Source of the DNA: Euperipatoides rowelli
Lineage: Eukaryota; Onychophora; Udeonychophora; Euonychophora; Peripatopsidae
Length of the DNA: 10,988 nucleotides
NCBI GenBank assembly: GCA_003024985.2
Contig: PXIH01S0000849.1
Direction: 5' to 3' (one strand)
Shown: piece after piece, positions 1 through 6,276 of the stretch
Layout: each line of letters begins with the position of its first letter
Position numbering within the stretch: position 1 is the stretch's first letter
The notes under the pieces: model-generated
The model's input: only the letters and a program-made list of their open reading frames with translations
The model's database searches: none
Told to the model about the DNA's origin: nothing
Translations under genes and position numbers: made by a program

Positions 1-307
1 TATATGATATTTTCTTATTTGTTTGTCTTATTATGTCCATATTAAAAAAAAATAGAGATGTCCTGTCATTGACAGGTCACTTTATTTAAAAAAAAATAAA
101 ATAAAAAAGTAGTTTGTTGTTCGCTAGCATTTTCGTTAAAGTTATTAATGTTTCTATGTTGTATATAAATAGTAAATATATTTCTGTCTTCTATATCGTT
201 GATTTAAATAAACTACAAAGAGCTCTGCTTATAACATAACGTATTTGGCTTTGGCTATAGTTAATTGATGATTAAATACCAAAATATATAATATATGCTG
301 GACAACA
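1..307. other. AT-rich flank without a gene
   Basis: No open frame of note and no RNA gene is visible. The stretch has several A-runs and AT-rich simple sequence. Its only distinctive element is the short palindrome at 62-76, listed separately. It leads directly into the tandem array that starts near 308. Confidence 0.7.
62..76. promoter_or_regulatory. Palindrome CCTGTCA-T-TGACAGG
   Basis: Two perfect 7-bp inverted arms, CCTGTCA and TGACAGG, surround one central T. TGACAG/TGTCA is the core bound by TALE homeodomain proteins of the MEIS/TGIF type, so a paired site is possible. As RNA the central spacer is too short for a stable loop. The palindrome is seen directly; a binding function is inference. 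Confidence 0.3.
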
Positions 308-1418
308 ATCATTGTGCTAGGATGAGTGGTTGAGGAGGAGTATCAAATCTTACCCATTATACAATATTTCTACTCTTTTATTATATAGATCCGATTTAGA
401 AGAACTTTCAAGAAAATAAACATTGTGCTAGGATGAGTGGTTGAGGAGTATCAAACCTTACCAATATACTGCTTTGATCAGTGGTTTCAAGTAAATCAAA
501 TATTTGCTAGGATGAGTGGCTGAGGAGTAGTAGCAAACTTTACCAAAATACAGACATTTCTACTCTTTTACTATATAGAGATCACTTTAGCAGAACTTTA
601 AAGTAAATCAAACATCATTGTGCTAGGATGAGAGGTTGAGAAGGGGTATTAAATCTTACCAATATACAGACATTCTCTTTTATTACATGGGCCTAGATCT
701 GCCTTATCAGTGCTTTCAAGTAAAACAAACATCATTGTGCTAGGATGAGTGGTTGAGAAGTAGCAAACCTTACCAATATACAGATCTTTCTACTCTTTTA
801 TTTAATAGATCTGCATAAGCACTGATAAAGCAAATCAAACATCATTGCACTAGGATGAGTGGTTGGGAAGGAGTATCAAACCTTTCCAATATACATAAAT
901 TTCTAATATTTTATTACATAGATCTACTTTACCAGTGCTTTCAAGTAAATCATTGTGCTAGGATGAGTGGTTGAGGAGGAGTATCAAACCCTACCAATAT
1001 ACANATCATTGTGCTAGGATGAGTGGTTGAGGAGGAGTATCAAACCCTACCAATATACAGACATTTCTAATCTTTTATTACATAGATGTGATTTGAATAA
1101 AATTAAACATCATTGCGCTAGGATGAGTGGTTGAGGAGTAGCAAACCTTACCAATATACAGACTTTTCTACTCTTTTATTATATAGATATGCTTTATCAG
1201 TGCTTTCAAGTAAATCAAATACCATTGTGCTAGGATGAATGGTTGAGGATGAGTATCAAACCCTTCCAATATACAGACATTTCTAATATTTTATTACATA
1301 GGTCTGCTTTAACAGTGCTTTCAAGTAAATTAAACATCATTGCACTAGGATGAGTGGTTGAAGAGGAGTATCAAACCCTACCAATATACAGACATTTCTA
1401 CTTTATTATAGAGATTTC
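308..1418. repeat. Tandem array, about 110-bp unit, 11 copies
   Basis: The conserved core ATTGTGCTAGGATGAGTGG recurs with its ATTG (or variant) at 311, 422, 502, 617, 734, 844, 952, 1008, 1112, 1224 and 1339. Normal spacing is 104-117 bp. The 422 copy is shortened to 80 bp by loss of its middle segment, and the 952 copy is 56 bp because an N at 1004 interrupts it. The first 60 bp of the unit (core, then TATCAAACC-TTACCAATATACAGACATTTCT) are well conserved. The rest (TTTTATTATATAGATC, then GTGCTTTCAAGTAAATCAAAC) drifts more. Stops occur in all frames, so the array is not coding. It is a satellite or long minisatellite; a SINE-like origin of the monomer cannot be excluded. Confidence 0.93.
1004..1004. 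other. Ambiguous base N between perfect 55-bp copies
   Basis: Bases 949-1003 and 1005-1059 are identical over all 55 positions. The N therefore sits between two copies of the same sequence, and the copy is out of register with the roughly 110-bp array. Removing 56 bases gives a distance of 104 bp between the neighbouring cores, which is within the normal range. An unmerged contig overlap is the simplest explanation. Confidence 0.75.
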
Positions 1419-1989
1419 TGGGTTTTCCTATCACACACCCCCACCTCATAATGACCCCTGCAATGTGCCTAATGCATTGACCCTCAAAATCACTCAATAT
1501 AAATATTTTATTTTTCCATTGACACATTTATAGTATTAAAAATGAATTTATCTTTGAAATAAGATGTCTTCAGCATTTGACCTTTTATGACCTACTTTAC
1601 TAAGTGATCATCATCATCATCAATTAATATTTATTCAACATGACAAGTTTTAAAACATCTTTTTTTTACATATAAAAAAACCCTTTTAAGTGAAAATTTA
1701 AAGAAAATCTTTTTTAAATTCCATTTCTATGATTCACTAAGAGATCTTTAATTTTTATGATTTGTTATCATATTTTTAAATCATTATAAATTAAAATGTA
1801 ACAGAAAAAGGATAACAAAACCTACTTAATCACATTCCTAAGATATTATCTCAACATTTTCGGATTGTTTAAAGTAAGCAACGGAGACTGATATAAAGTT
1901 TTAGGAATTGTAAAAGTAAGTCTCACTTTTAATTTTAAAAAGATGTTTTTGGCTCATCGCCATAAGCTTCTGTTGTCTAAGGAGCTTCT
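1419..1989. other. AT-rich sequence without a gene
   Basis: No coding frame or RNA gene is visible. The stretch contains a C-rich patch just after the array (about 1430-1445), a five-copy ATC microsatellite at 1607-1621, and several A/T homopolymers. Confidence 0.65.
1607..1621. repeat. Short (ATC)5 microsatellite
   Basis: Five perfect ATC units lie in otherwise non-repetitive AT-rich DNA. This is too short to imply function but is a possible length polymorphism. Confidence 0.85.
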
Positions 1990-2070
1990 GCCATCTTATG
2001 TTGCCATGACAACAACATTTTTTCTTCTTTCCCTGGATGTTATCTTAGGAAAAGAAGATTTGCATATGCA
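1990..2070. promoter_or_regulatory. Candidate cis-regulatory motif cluster
   Basis: Three recognisable motifs fall within 81 bp. GCCATCTT at 1990-1997 is the reverse of the YY1 core AAGATGGC. GTTGCCATGACAAC at 2000-2013 fits the RFX X-box consensus RYYNYYATRRNRAC at every position. ATTTGCAT at 2058-2065 is a perfect octamer (POU) site, and TGCATATGCA at 2061-2070 is a palindrome of the kind POU dimers bind. The patch is less AT-rich than its surroundings. The motifs are seen; enhancer or promoter function is inference, and the octamer alone is expected about once in a window of this base composition. Confidence 0.35.
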
Positions 2071-2549
2071 GTATTTTTGCAATTCAAATTTTTTTTNTTT
2101 TTTTTCCTGAGTTCTTTAATGTCTTATTTCATAAGTGAAAGTAAAAATAGACTCACCAAAGTTCATTGATATTTTCTAAATTAATATCCATTTTGTTATT
2201 TTTATTAACCCCTTTTTTGCGGAGGATGTTTATTGCTGGTTTCATAGACAGTTCCAGTTTTGTGGGGGGGGGGTATGAAATGTTTGGTTAAAAAGTTGTA
2301 TCTAGGTGAGAAATTTAAAAATATTGTATTTGATATTTTCTAAATTAATTTAGTTTTAAGTTAAAAAGATTAAAATTCTCAAAATAGGTTTACTATTAAG
2401 TTATTGATCCAAATCAATGGCTTCAAACACCATTTTGTTTTACTTTTAATTGAAAAAATTAGTCGAGAGAGCTGTTTATTTTCAATTTTTTTTTTTAGGA
2501 ATTAGAATAACACGATTGGATGAATAAATGTTAAATATATTTGATGAAT
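2071..2549. other. AT-rich sequence with homopolymers
   Basis: No gene is visible. The stretch holds a T-run interrupted by an N at 2097 (eight T on either side) and a ten-G run at 2264-2273, unusual in such AT-rich DNA. The rest is anonymous AT-rich sequence leading to the 41-bp repeat relic at 2550. Confidence 0.65.
2097..2097. other. Ambiguous base N inside a T-run
   Basis: Eight T residues precede the N (2089-2096) and eight follow it (2098-2105). As with the other two Ns, the sequence on the two sides is identical, although in a homopolymer this is weak evidence. Either a slipped homopolymer or an unmerged contig end would explain it. Confidence 0.5.
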
Positions 2550-2624
2550 AGTGTGATCATCTGCTCTTTGTTCTGCAGGTATGATGCAAAAATTGTGATT
2601 ATCTGCTTCATATTCAGTAGGTGT
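2550..2624 (+). repeat. Two-copy relic of the 41-bp repeat
   Basis: The stretch reads GTGTGATCATCTGCTC, TTCTGCAGGTATGATGCAAA and GATTATCTGCTTCATATTC in order, matching two diverged units of the array at 4384-5605, in the same orientation. It is followed at once by TGTAATAGGGTT (2625-2636), the reverse complement of AACCCTATTACA, which directly precedes the large array at 4372-4383. The family is therefore dispersed at two places 1.8 kb apart, with matching boundary sequence in inverted orientation. A minus-strand open frame across this area (2502-2774) is a by-product of the repeat and the adjoining element and is not called as a gene. Confidence 0.8.
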
Positions 2625-2626
2625 TG

Positions 2627-2697
2627 TAATAGGGTTCCCTGGAGGGGGGTCAGATGCAAGTGGTATGGAAGTGGATGTGGATATGTCAACCCTATTA
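2627..2697. repeat. Inverted repeat TAATAGGGTT / AACCCTATTA
   Basis: Perfect 10-bp arms lie at 2627-2636 and 2688-2697, with 51 bp between them. The right arm also matches 4372-4381 directly. The enclosed sequence is G-rich (GGAGGGGGGT). This may be the end structure of a small mobile element carrying the 41-bp repeat. Confidence 0.5.
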
Positions 2698-2745
2698 TAA
2701 AAAATGCCTGAGGGTGAGTGGGGATTTGAGGTATCGGTGAACATA

Positions 2746-3482
2746 GGCCCCATTGGCATGAACAGTAATTTCATCCGTGGTTGAACCGGGTCTCAACCGC
2801 GGATGAGGCTTTTGTGTTCCGTGTTAATGTTATCCACGGATCAGCCAGGTTTGGCCATGTGAACTCTATCATGGCTCACCCCCGGATAATAAATTTGTAA
2901 ATAATAGGAAATGGAAATAGTATCATTATTTCTTGGGCTATAGTATTATAAATAGCCTAGATTTTTTTAGAATTTTTAAAATCTGTTTGGGTGTTTTCCT
3001 TTACCCAAATTTCTATTAAAGAAAAAAACCTTGTCATCACACCAAACATTACCACGTTCCATCGCACCAAACAGTACCATGTTCCATTGCACCAAACAGT
3101 ACCATGTTCCATTGCACCAAACAGTACCATGTTCCATTGCACCAAACAGTATCACGTTCCATCGCACCAAACAGTATCACGTTCCATCGCACCAAACAGT
3201 ACCACGTTCTAACAAGCAAAAAAAAATAATTATCTTGTGATAATTAAATATCTCGTGAGAGTTAAAATAGTGCTACCAAGGGCATAATAACTAAACACCA
3301 ACATAGCTGAACTGCGGGTGAGCCAGGATTGTGTTTGCATGGAAATTGAATAAGGCTCAATCGTGGCTCAGCCAGTATCAAGAGCGATGGCTCATCCATG
3401 CTTGAGCCACGGATGAAAATGTCAATGCCAATGGTACTATTCGTGGCTCAACCGCGGATAAAGCGTCCATACAAATGGGGCC
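2746..3482. mobile_element. MITE-like element with terminal inverted repeats, 737 bp
   Basis: The left end begins GGCCCCATTGGCATGAAC. The right end, read on the other strand, begins GGCCCCATTTGTATGGAC. The flanking bases are ATA (2743-2745) and TTA (3483-3485), an imperfect 3-bp target duplication. GGCCCC-type ends with a TWA target resemble the PIF/Harbinger superfamily, but this assignment is inference and hAT or another class is possible. Both arms are packed with variants of GGCTCAACCGCGGAT in both orientations. The right arm holds a second, internal copy of the left-end sequence (3397-3436, containing CCATTGGCAT on the minus strand), so its terminus is nested or duplicated. There is no transposase; the interior is AT-rich and carries a 25-bp minisatellite. 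It is therefore non-autonomous. Confidence 0.72.
3031..3210. repeat. 25-bp minisatellite, about 7 copies, inside the MITE-like element
   Basis: The unit begins GTTCCATYGCACCAAACAG and ends TAYCAY. GTTCC begins at 3056, 3081, 3106, 3131, 3156 and 3181, a strict 25-bp period, with a diverged first unit at 3031-3055 and a stub GTTCT at 3206. Units differ at C/T transitions only. No frame of the unit contains a stop, so 62-73 codon open frames arise on both strands without being genes. Internal minisatellites are known in invertebrate MITEs. Confidence 0.93.
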
Positions 3483-3485
3483 TTA

Positions 3486-3717
3486 GATAAAGTAAAAACT
3501 CAGTCCTAAGACATTGTAAGATAAAAAAAAAATAATAAAGTTTAATGCTGTGAAAATATATAGCATAGGATAAACATTAAAACATTTAGATGGTGCAAAA
3601 ATAGAAAACATTTACAAATTAAGATTATTTATAGGTAGGAATGTGAATTAAATAACGTACAAATTATACTTTATTAGATTAGTCTTAGCTTAGTTATCTA
3701 TAATTCTTCAGAGACTT
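3486..3717. other. AT-rich spacer
   Basis: No gene, repeat or RNA is visible between the MITE-like element and the less AT-rich island. There are several A-runs and no conserved motif I recognise. Confidence 0.6.
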
Positions 3718-3792
3718 TTACTCTACAAGAGAATGTCCGATTTTTGATGCAAGCTCCCTAAAGTCTATTAACATAGATTTAGTATGTACTTG

Positions 3793-3836
3793 CACTCGAG
3801 TGTGCAGAAAGGCATCCGATAATAGGTTATAACCTA
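3793..3836. promoter_or_regulatory. Two perfect palindromes 20 bp apart
   Basis: CACTCGAGTG (3793-3802) and TAGGTTATAACCTA (3823-3836) are both perfect palindromes. The second can be read as inverted AGGTTA half-sites with no spacer, similar to nuclear receptor half-sites. They are suggestive of dimeric protein binding, without proof. Confidence 0.3.
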
Positions 3837-3872
3837 ATTGCTGTTTGACGATGGATGGTACTTTTGATCTGC

Positions 3873-3967
3873 ATTGGCTCTGGGATCTGATTGGCTGTAT
3901 GCTTTAGGCGCCGGTTGACGGACATTGCAGGAATTTGCTGCAGTCCATATTTAATCGAGCTCATTGG
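3873..3967 (-). promoter_or_regulatory. Three CCAAT boxes on the minus strand
   Basis: ATTGG occurs at 3873-3877, 3890-3894 and 3963-3967, that is, three CCAAT boxes in the same orientation. The middle one reads AGCCAATCAGA, close to the ideal NF-Y site, and the others are AGCCAATGCAG and GGCCAATGAGC. A GGCGCC palindrome lies between them. NF-Y promoters often use several CCAAT boxes, so this could be a minus-strand promoter. No TATA box or confident downstream gene supports it, and NF-Y sites can work in either orientation. Confidence 0.3.
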
Positions 3968-4049
3968 CCTAGATGACTGATCTCCCGATCTATACCGCTT
4001 CACTTCAAGAATTAAAAATCTTTTTTTTTGTGTTTGTTTGTTGTTCTAG

Positions 4050-4090
4050 AACTTATCCATATCGCCTCATGGTAAAATCTCCATGTATCG
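4050..4090 (+). other. Candidate 41-nt exon with splice-like ends
   Basis: A long pyrimidine-rich tract (4019-4046) ends in TAG at 4047-4049, a strong 3' splice site pattern. The following 41 nt end at ATCG, followed by GTAAAT at 4091. A second possible donor is GTAAAA at 4072. One frame is open throughout and reads NLSISPHGKISMY. No partner exon can be assigned, so this may be chance in T-rich DNA. Confidence 0.2.
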
Positions 4091-4128
4091 GTAAATAATA
4101 CCATTGTTATGCTGGTTGTGCTTTTCTT

Positions 4129-4383
4129 CTAATTATAGTTCAGGCGGATAAATAATATATTATTATTAACACATTATTATATACATTTTTACAAAGCATT
4201 GTCTGCTTAAACACATTTATTATTGTACAAATAAATTTAGATATTCTTTAATTTCACATTCTTATTAAATATAGCATACATTTATGTTTCATACTTTTTA
4301 TTTTTTATTACTTTCTTTCATCCATTTCTCAATTATTATCCTGTATGTAATAGGAGCTTTGGGTATTATTTAACCCTATTACA
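4129..4383. other. AT-rich sequence before the 41-bp array
   Basis: No gene is visible. AACCCTATTACA at 4372-4383 abuts the first repeat unit and matches, in inverted orientation, the sequence that ends the small relic at 2625-2636. Confidence 0.6.
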
Positions 4384-5605
4384 GTGTGATGCAAAAGGGT
4401 GATCATATGCTCTATATTCTGCAGGTGTGATGCACAAAAGTGATCATCTGCTCCATATTCTACAGGTGTGATGCAAAAGGGTGATCATCTGCTCCATATT
4501 CTGCAGGTGAGATGTACAAAAGTGATCANGTGTGATGCAAAAGGGTGATCATCTGCTCCATATTCTGCAGGTGAGATGTACAAAAGTGATCATCTGCTCC
4601 ATATTCTACAGGTGTGATGCAAAATGATGATCATCTGCTCCATATTCTGCAGATGTGATGCACAAAAGTGATCATCTGCTCTGTATTTAGCAGGTGTGAT
4701 GCCAAAGGGTGATCATCTGCTCTTTATTCTGCAGGTGTGATGCCAAAGGGTGATCATCTGCTCTATATTCTGCAGGTGTGATGCACAAAAGTGATCATTT
4801 GCTCCATATTCTGCAGGTGTGATGCAAAAGGGTATTCACCTGTTCCATACTCTGCAGGTGTGTGATACAAAAAGATGAGAATCTGCTCCATATTCTGCAG
4901 GTTGATTTAAATGGGTGATCATTTGCTCCATATTGTGCAGGTGTGAAGCAAAAGGGTGTTCTTCTGCTTCATACTCTGCAAGTGTGATGCAAATGGGTGA
5001 TAATTTGCTGCATATTCTGCAGGTGTGATTCAAATGGGTGATCATCTGCTCCATACTCTGCTGGTGTGATTCAATTGGGTGATCATCTGCTCCATATTCT
5101 ACAGGTGGATGTAAAAGGGTGCTCCTTATTCTGCTGCTTTGATGAAAAAGGGTGATCATCTGTTCAATACTATGCAGGTATGATGAAAAAGGGTGTTCAT
5201 CTGCTCTATATTCTGCAGGTGTGATGTAAAAAGGTGATCATCTGCTCCATTTTCTGCAGGTATGATGCAAAAGGTGACCAGCTGCTCCATATTCTGCAGG
5301 TGTGATTTAAAAGGGTGTTCATTTACTCCTTATTCTGCTGGTTTGATGAAAAAGGGTGATTATTTGTTCAATATGCTGCAGGTGTGATGAAAAAGGGTGA
5401 TCATCTGCTCTATATTATGCAGGTGTGATGCAAAAAGGTGATGATCTGCTCAATTTTCTGCAGGTGTGTTGCAAAAGGTAACCAGTTGTTCCATATTATG
5501 CAGGTGTGATGCAAAAGCGTGATAATTTACTCTTGCTCTGAAGGTTTGATGCAATAGGATAATCATCTTATCCATATTTTGAAGGTATGATGCAATAATG
5601 TGATT
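4384..5605 (+). repeat. 41-bp minisatellite array, about 29 copies
   Basis: Unit starts (GTGTGATGC or variants) fall at 4384, 4425, 4466, 4507, then 4530, 4571, 4612, 4653, 4694, 4735, 4776 and 4817, a strict 41-bp period except across the N at 4529. Key blocks are GTGTGATGCAAAAGGGTGAT and CATCTGCTCCATATTCTGCAG. Up to about 4816, two unit types (GCAAAAGGGT and GCACAAAAGT) largely alternate, giving an 82-bp dimer. From about 5120 a 204-bp, five-unit pattern repeats. Divergence rises towards the right end, where the last units merge into unique sequence. Most units carry CAGGTG (E-box), TGATCA and CTGCAG. Because 41 is not a multiple of 3, the 63-107 codon minus-strand open frames here (4836-5159, 5450-5641) are not credible genes. 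Confidence 0.95.
4529..4529. other. Ambiguous base N between perfect 63-bp copies
   Basis: Bases 4466-4528 and 4530-4592 are identical over 63 positions. The offset, 64, is not a multiple of 41. Removing 64 bases puts the next unit (4612) exactly 41 bp after the unit at 4507. This points to two contig ends that overlap and were joined through an N without merging, so the real array is probably about 1.5 units shorter here, or an unknown number of units is missing. Confidence 0.85.
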
Positions 5606-5996
5606 GTGCACCTGTGTACTGTAAGTGTATTGTTTTATCAACTTTAAATTAGTCTATAGGATGCTAAAAGTAATTAAGTTTGATTTGTTTGCACCCTGTG
5701 TTCGTTTATATAAACTTTTTTATCAGAAGCTTTTGCCAGCATTTTCCATTCTATTGATTTATGGTGTTAACTCATATTACAAACAAAATTATATAAAGCT
5801 ATTGATACTAATAATAAACTGTTTGTCATTTATGAATTTGAGATTATTCTAATGAAAAAAAAAATAATAATCTCTAATAAAATATAAGAATGAATATGCA
5901 CCTTCAAACCCAGGCTCAACTAGTCGATCACCTAGCCAAGTAAATTGTTTAGTTATTTACCTGTTCTATTTATATTTCATTTGTCTGTATGCATTA
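5606..5996. other. AT-rich sequence between arrays
   Basis: The only open frame of size (5625-5852, plus strand, 75 codons) translates to Ile/Leu/Tyr/Phe/Lys-rich sequence typical of random AT-rich DNA. It has no upstream splice or promoter support, so it is not called. No RNA gene or repeat is visible. Confidence 0.6.
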
Positions 5997-6230
5997 GATA
6001 ATGACTGTCATAAACAGTCTATTTATCACAGTGGTATCTCATTTGCTTGTTGTTTGAAAGACAATAGACTGTCAGAGAGACAGTTTATTGTTGACATTGG
6101 TATTGTATTATAATAGGCTGCCATGACAGTCCTTGTTTACCATTGGTTCCTATATAACTGTTGTATAATGGATGCCATGCACAGTCAATCTATTGCTTGT
6201 ACCTATTTGCATATTGTATCTAATATAATA
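5997..6230. repeat. Degenerate tandem repeat, four units of about 54-64 bp
   Basis: Units begin near 5997, 6061, 6116 and 6170. Shared blocks are a GACTGTCA- or CATGACAGTC-like start, a TTTATT/TTGTTTAC middle, CATTGGT-like sequence and a TTGTATAAT-like end. Similarity is low but ordered. The first two units contain internal inverted repeats. The plus-strand open frame at 6123-6320 covers the last units and runs into the next array, and is not a credible gene. Confidence 0.6.
6062..6090. other. Hairpin with 12-bp arms and 5-nt loop
   Basis: CAATAGACTGTC (6062-6073) pairs with GACAGTTTATTG (6079-6090). Eleven of twelve positions are Watson-Crick and the twelfth is G-U in RNA. The loop is AGAGA. 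The preceding unit has a shorter version, GACTGT/ACAGTC at 6003-6019. A T-run does not follow, so a terminator role is not indicated. Confidence 0.6.
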
Positions 6231-6276
6231 TATCACTGCAGATCTCTATTGGTCAATAACATATCTCATTTTTCTG

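Larger units (their letters stand above)
3718..4128 (-). other. Less AT-rich island with chained minus-strand open frames
   Basis: Read on the minus strand, three frames are open in succession: 4012-4128, then 3827-4045 (72 codons, first ATG at 3964 giving 45 residues, beginning MSSIKYGLQQ), then 3718-3903 (61 codons, ending ASKIGHSLVE before TAA). The first change of frame falls at an A9/T5 homopolymer on this strand. The predicted peptides have ordinary mixed composition, unlike the low-complexity translations elsewhere. This could be a decayed coding region or exon remnant with frameshifts. The lengths are not beyond chance for a less AT-rich patch, and parts of the plus strand are open too. 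I do not recognise a family. A regulatory patch is the main alternative. Confidence 0.25.

Noticed and set aside
308-1418. CRISPR-like array of repeats and spacers
   Set aside because: The units are contiguous diverged copies without unique spacers, and the sequence context is eukaryotic. The same applies to the 41-bp and 21-bp arrays.
308-1418. tRNA gene in the array unit
   Set aside because: A-box and B-box-like stretches are too close together and no cloverleaf can be formed. It is kept only as a speculative origin.
2502-2774. 90-codon minus-strand open frame
   Set aside because: It runs across the 41-bp repeat relic, an inverted repeat and the end of the MITE-like element. The translation changes character at each boundary, so it is not one gene.
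2957-3240. Four overlapping open frames of 62-73 codons on both strands
   Set aside because: All come from the stop-free 25-bp minisatellite, read in different frames.
4836-5159. 107-codon minus-strand open frame, the longest in the window
   Set aside because: It lies wholly in the 41-bp array. A 41-bp period shifts frame at each unit, and the sequence shows repeat drift and not codon-level constraint.
5450-5641. 63-codon minus-strand open frame
   Set aside because: It is made of the degraded end of the 41-bp array.
5625-5852. 75-codon plus-strand open frame
   Set aside because: It is rich in Ile, Leu, Lys, Tyr and Phe as expected of random AT-rich DNA, with no recognisable domain and no splice or promoter support.
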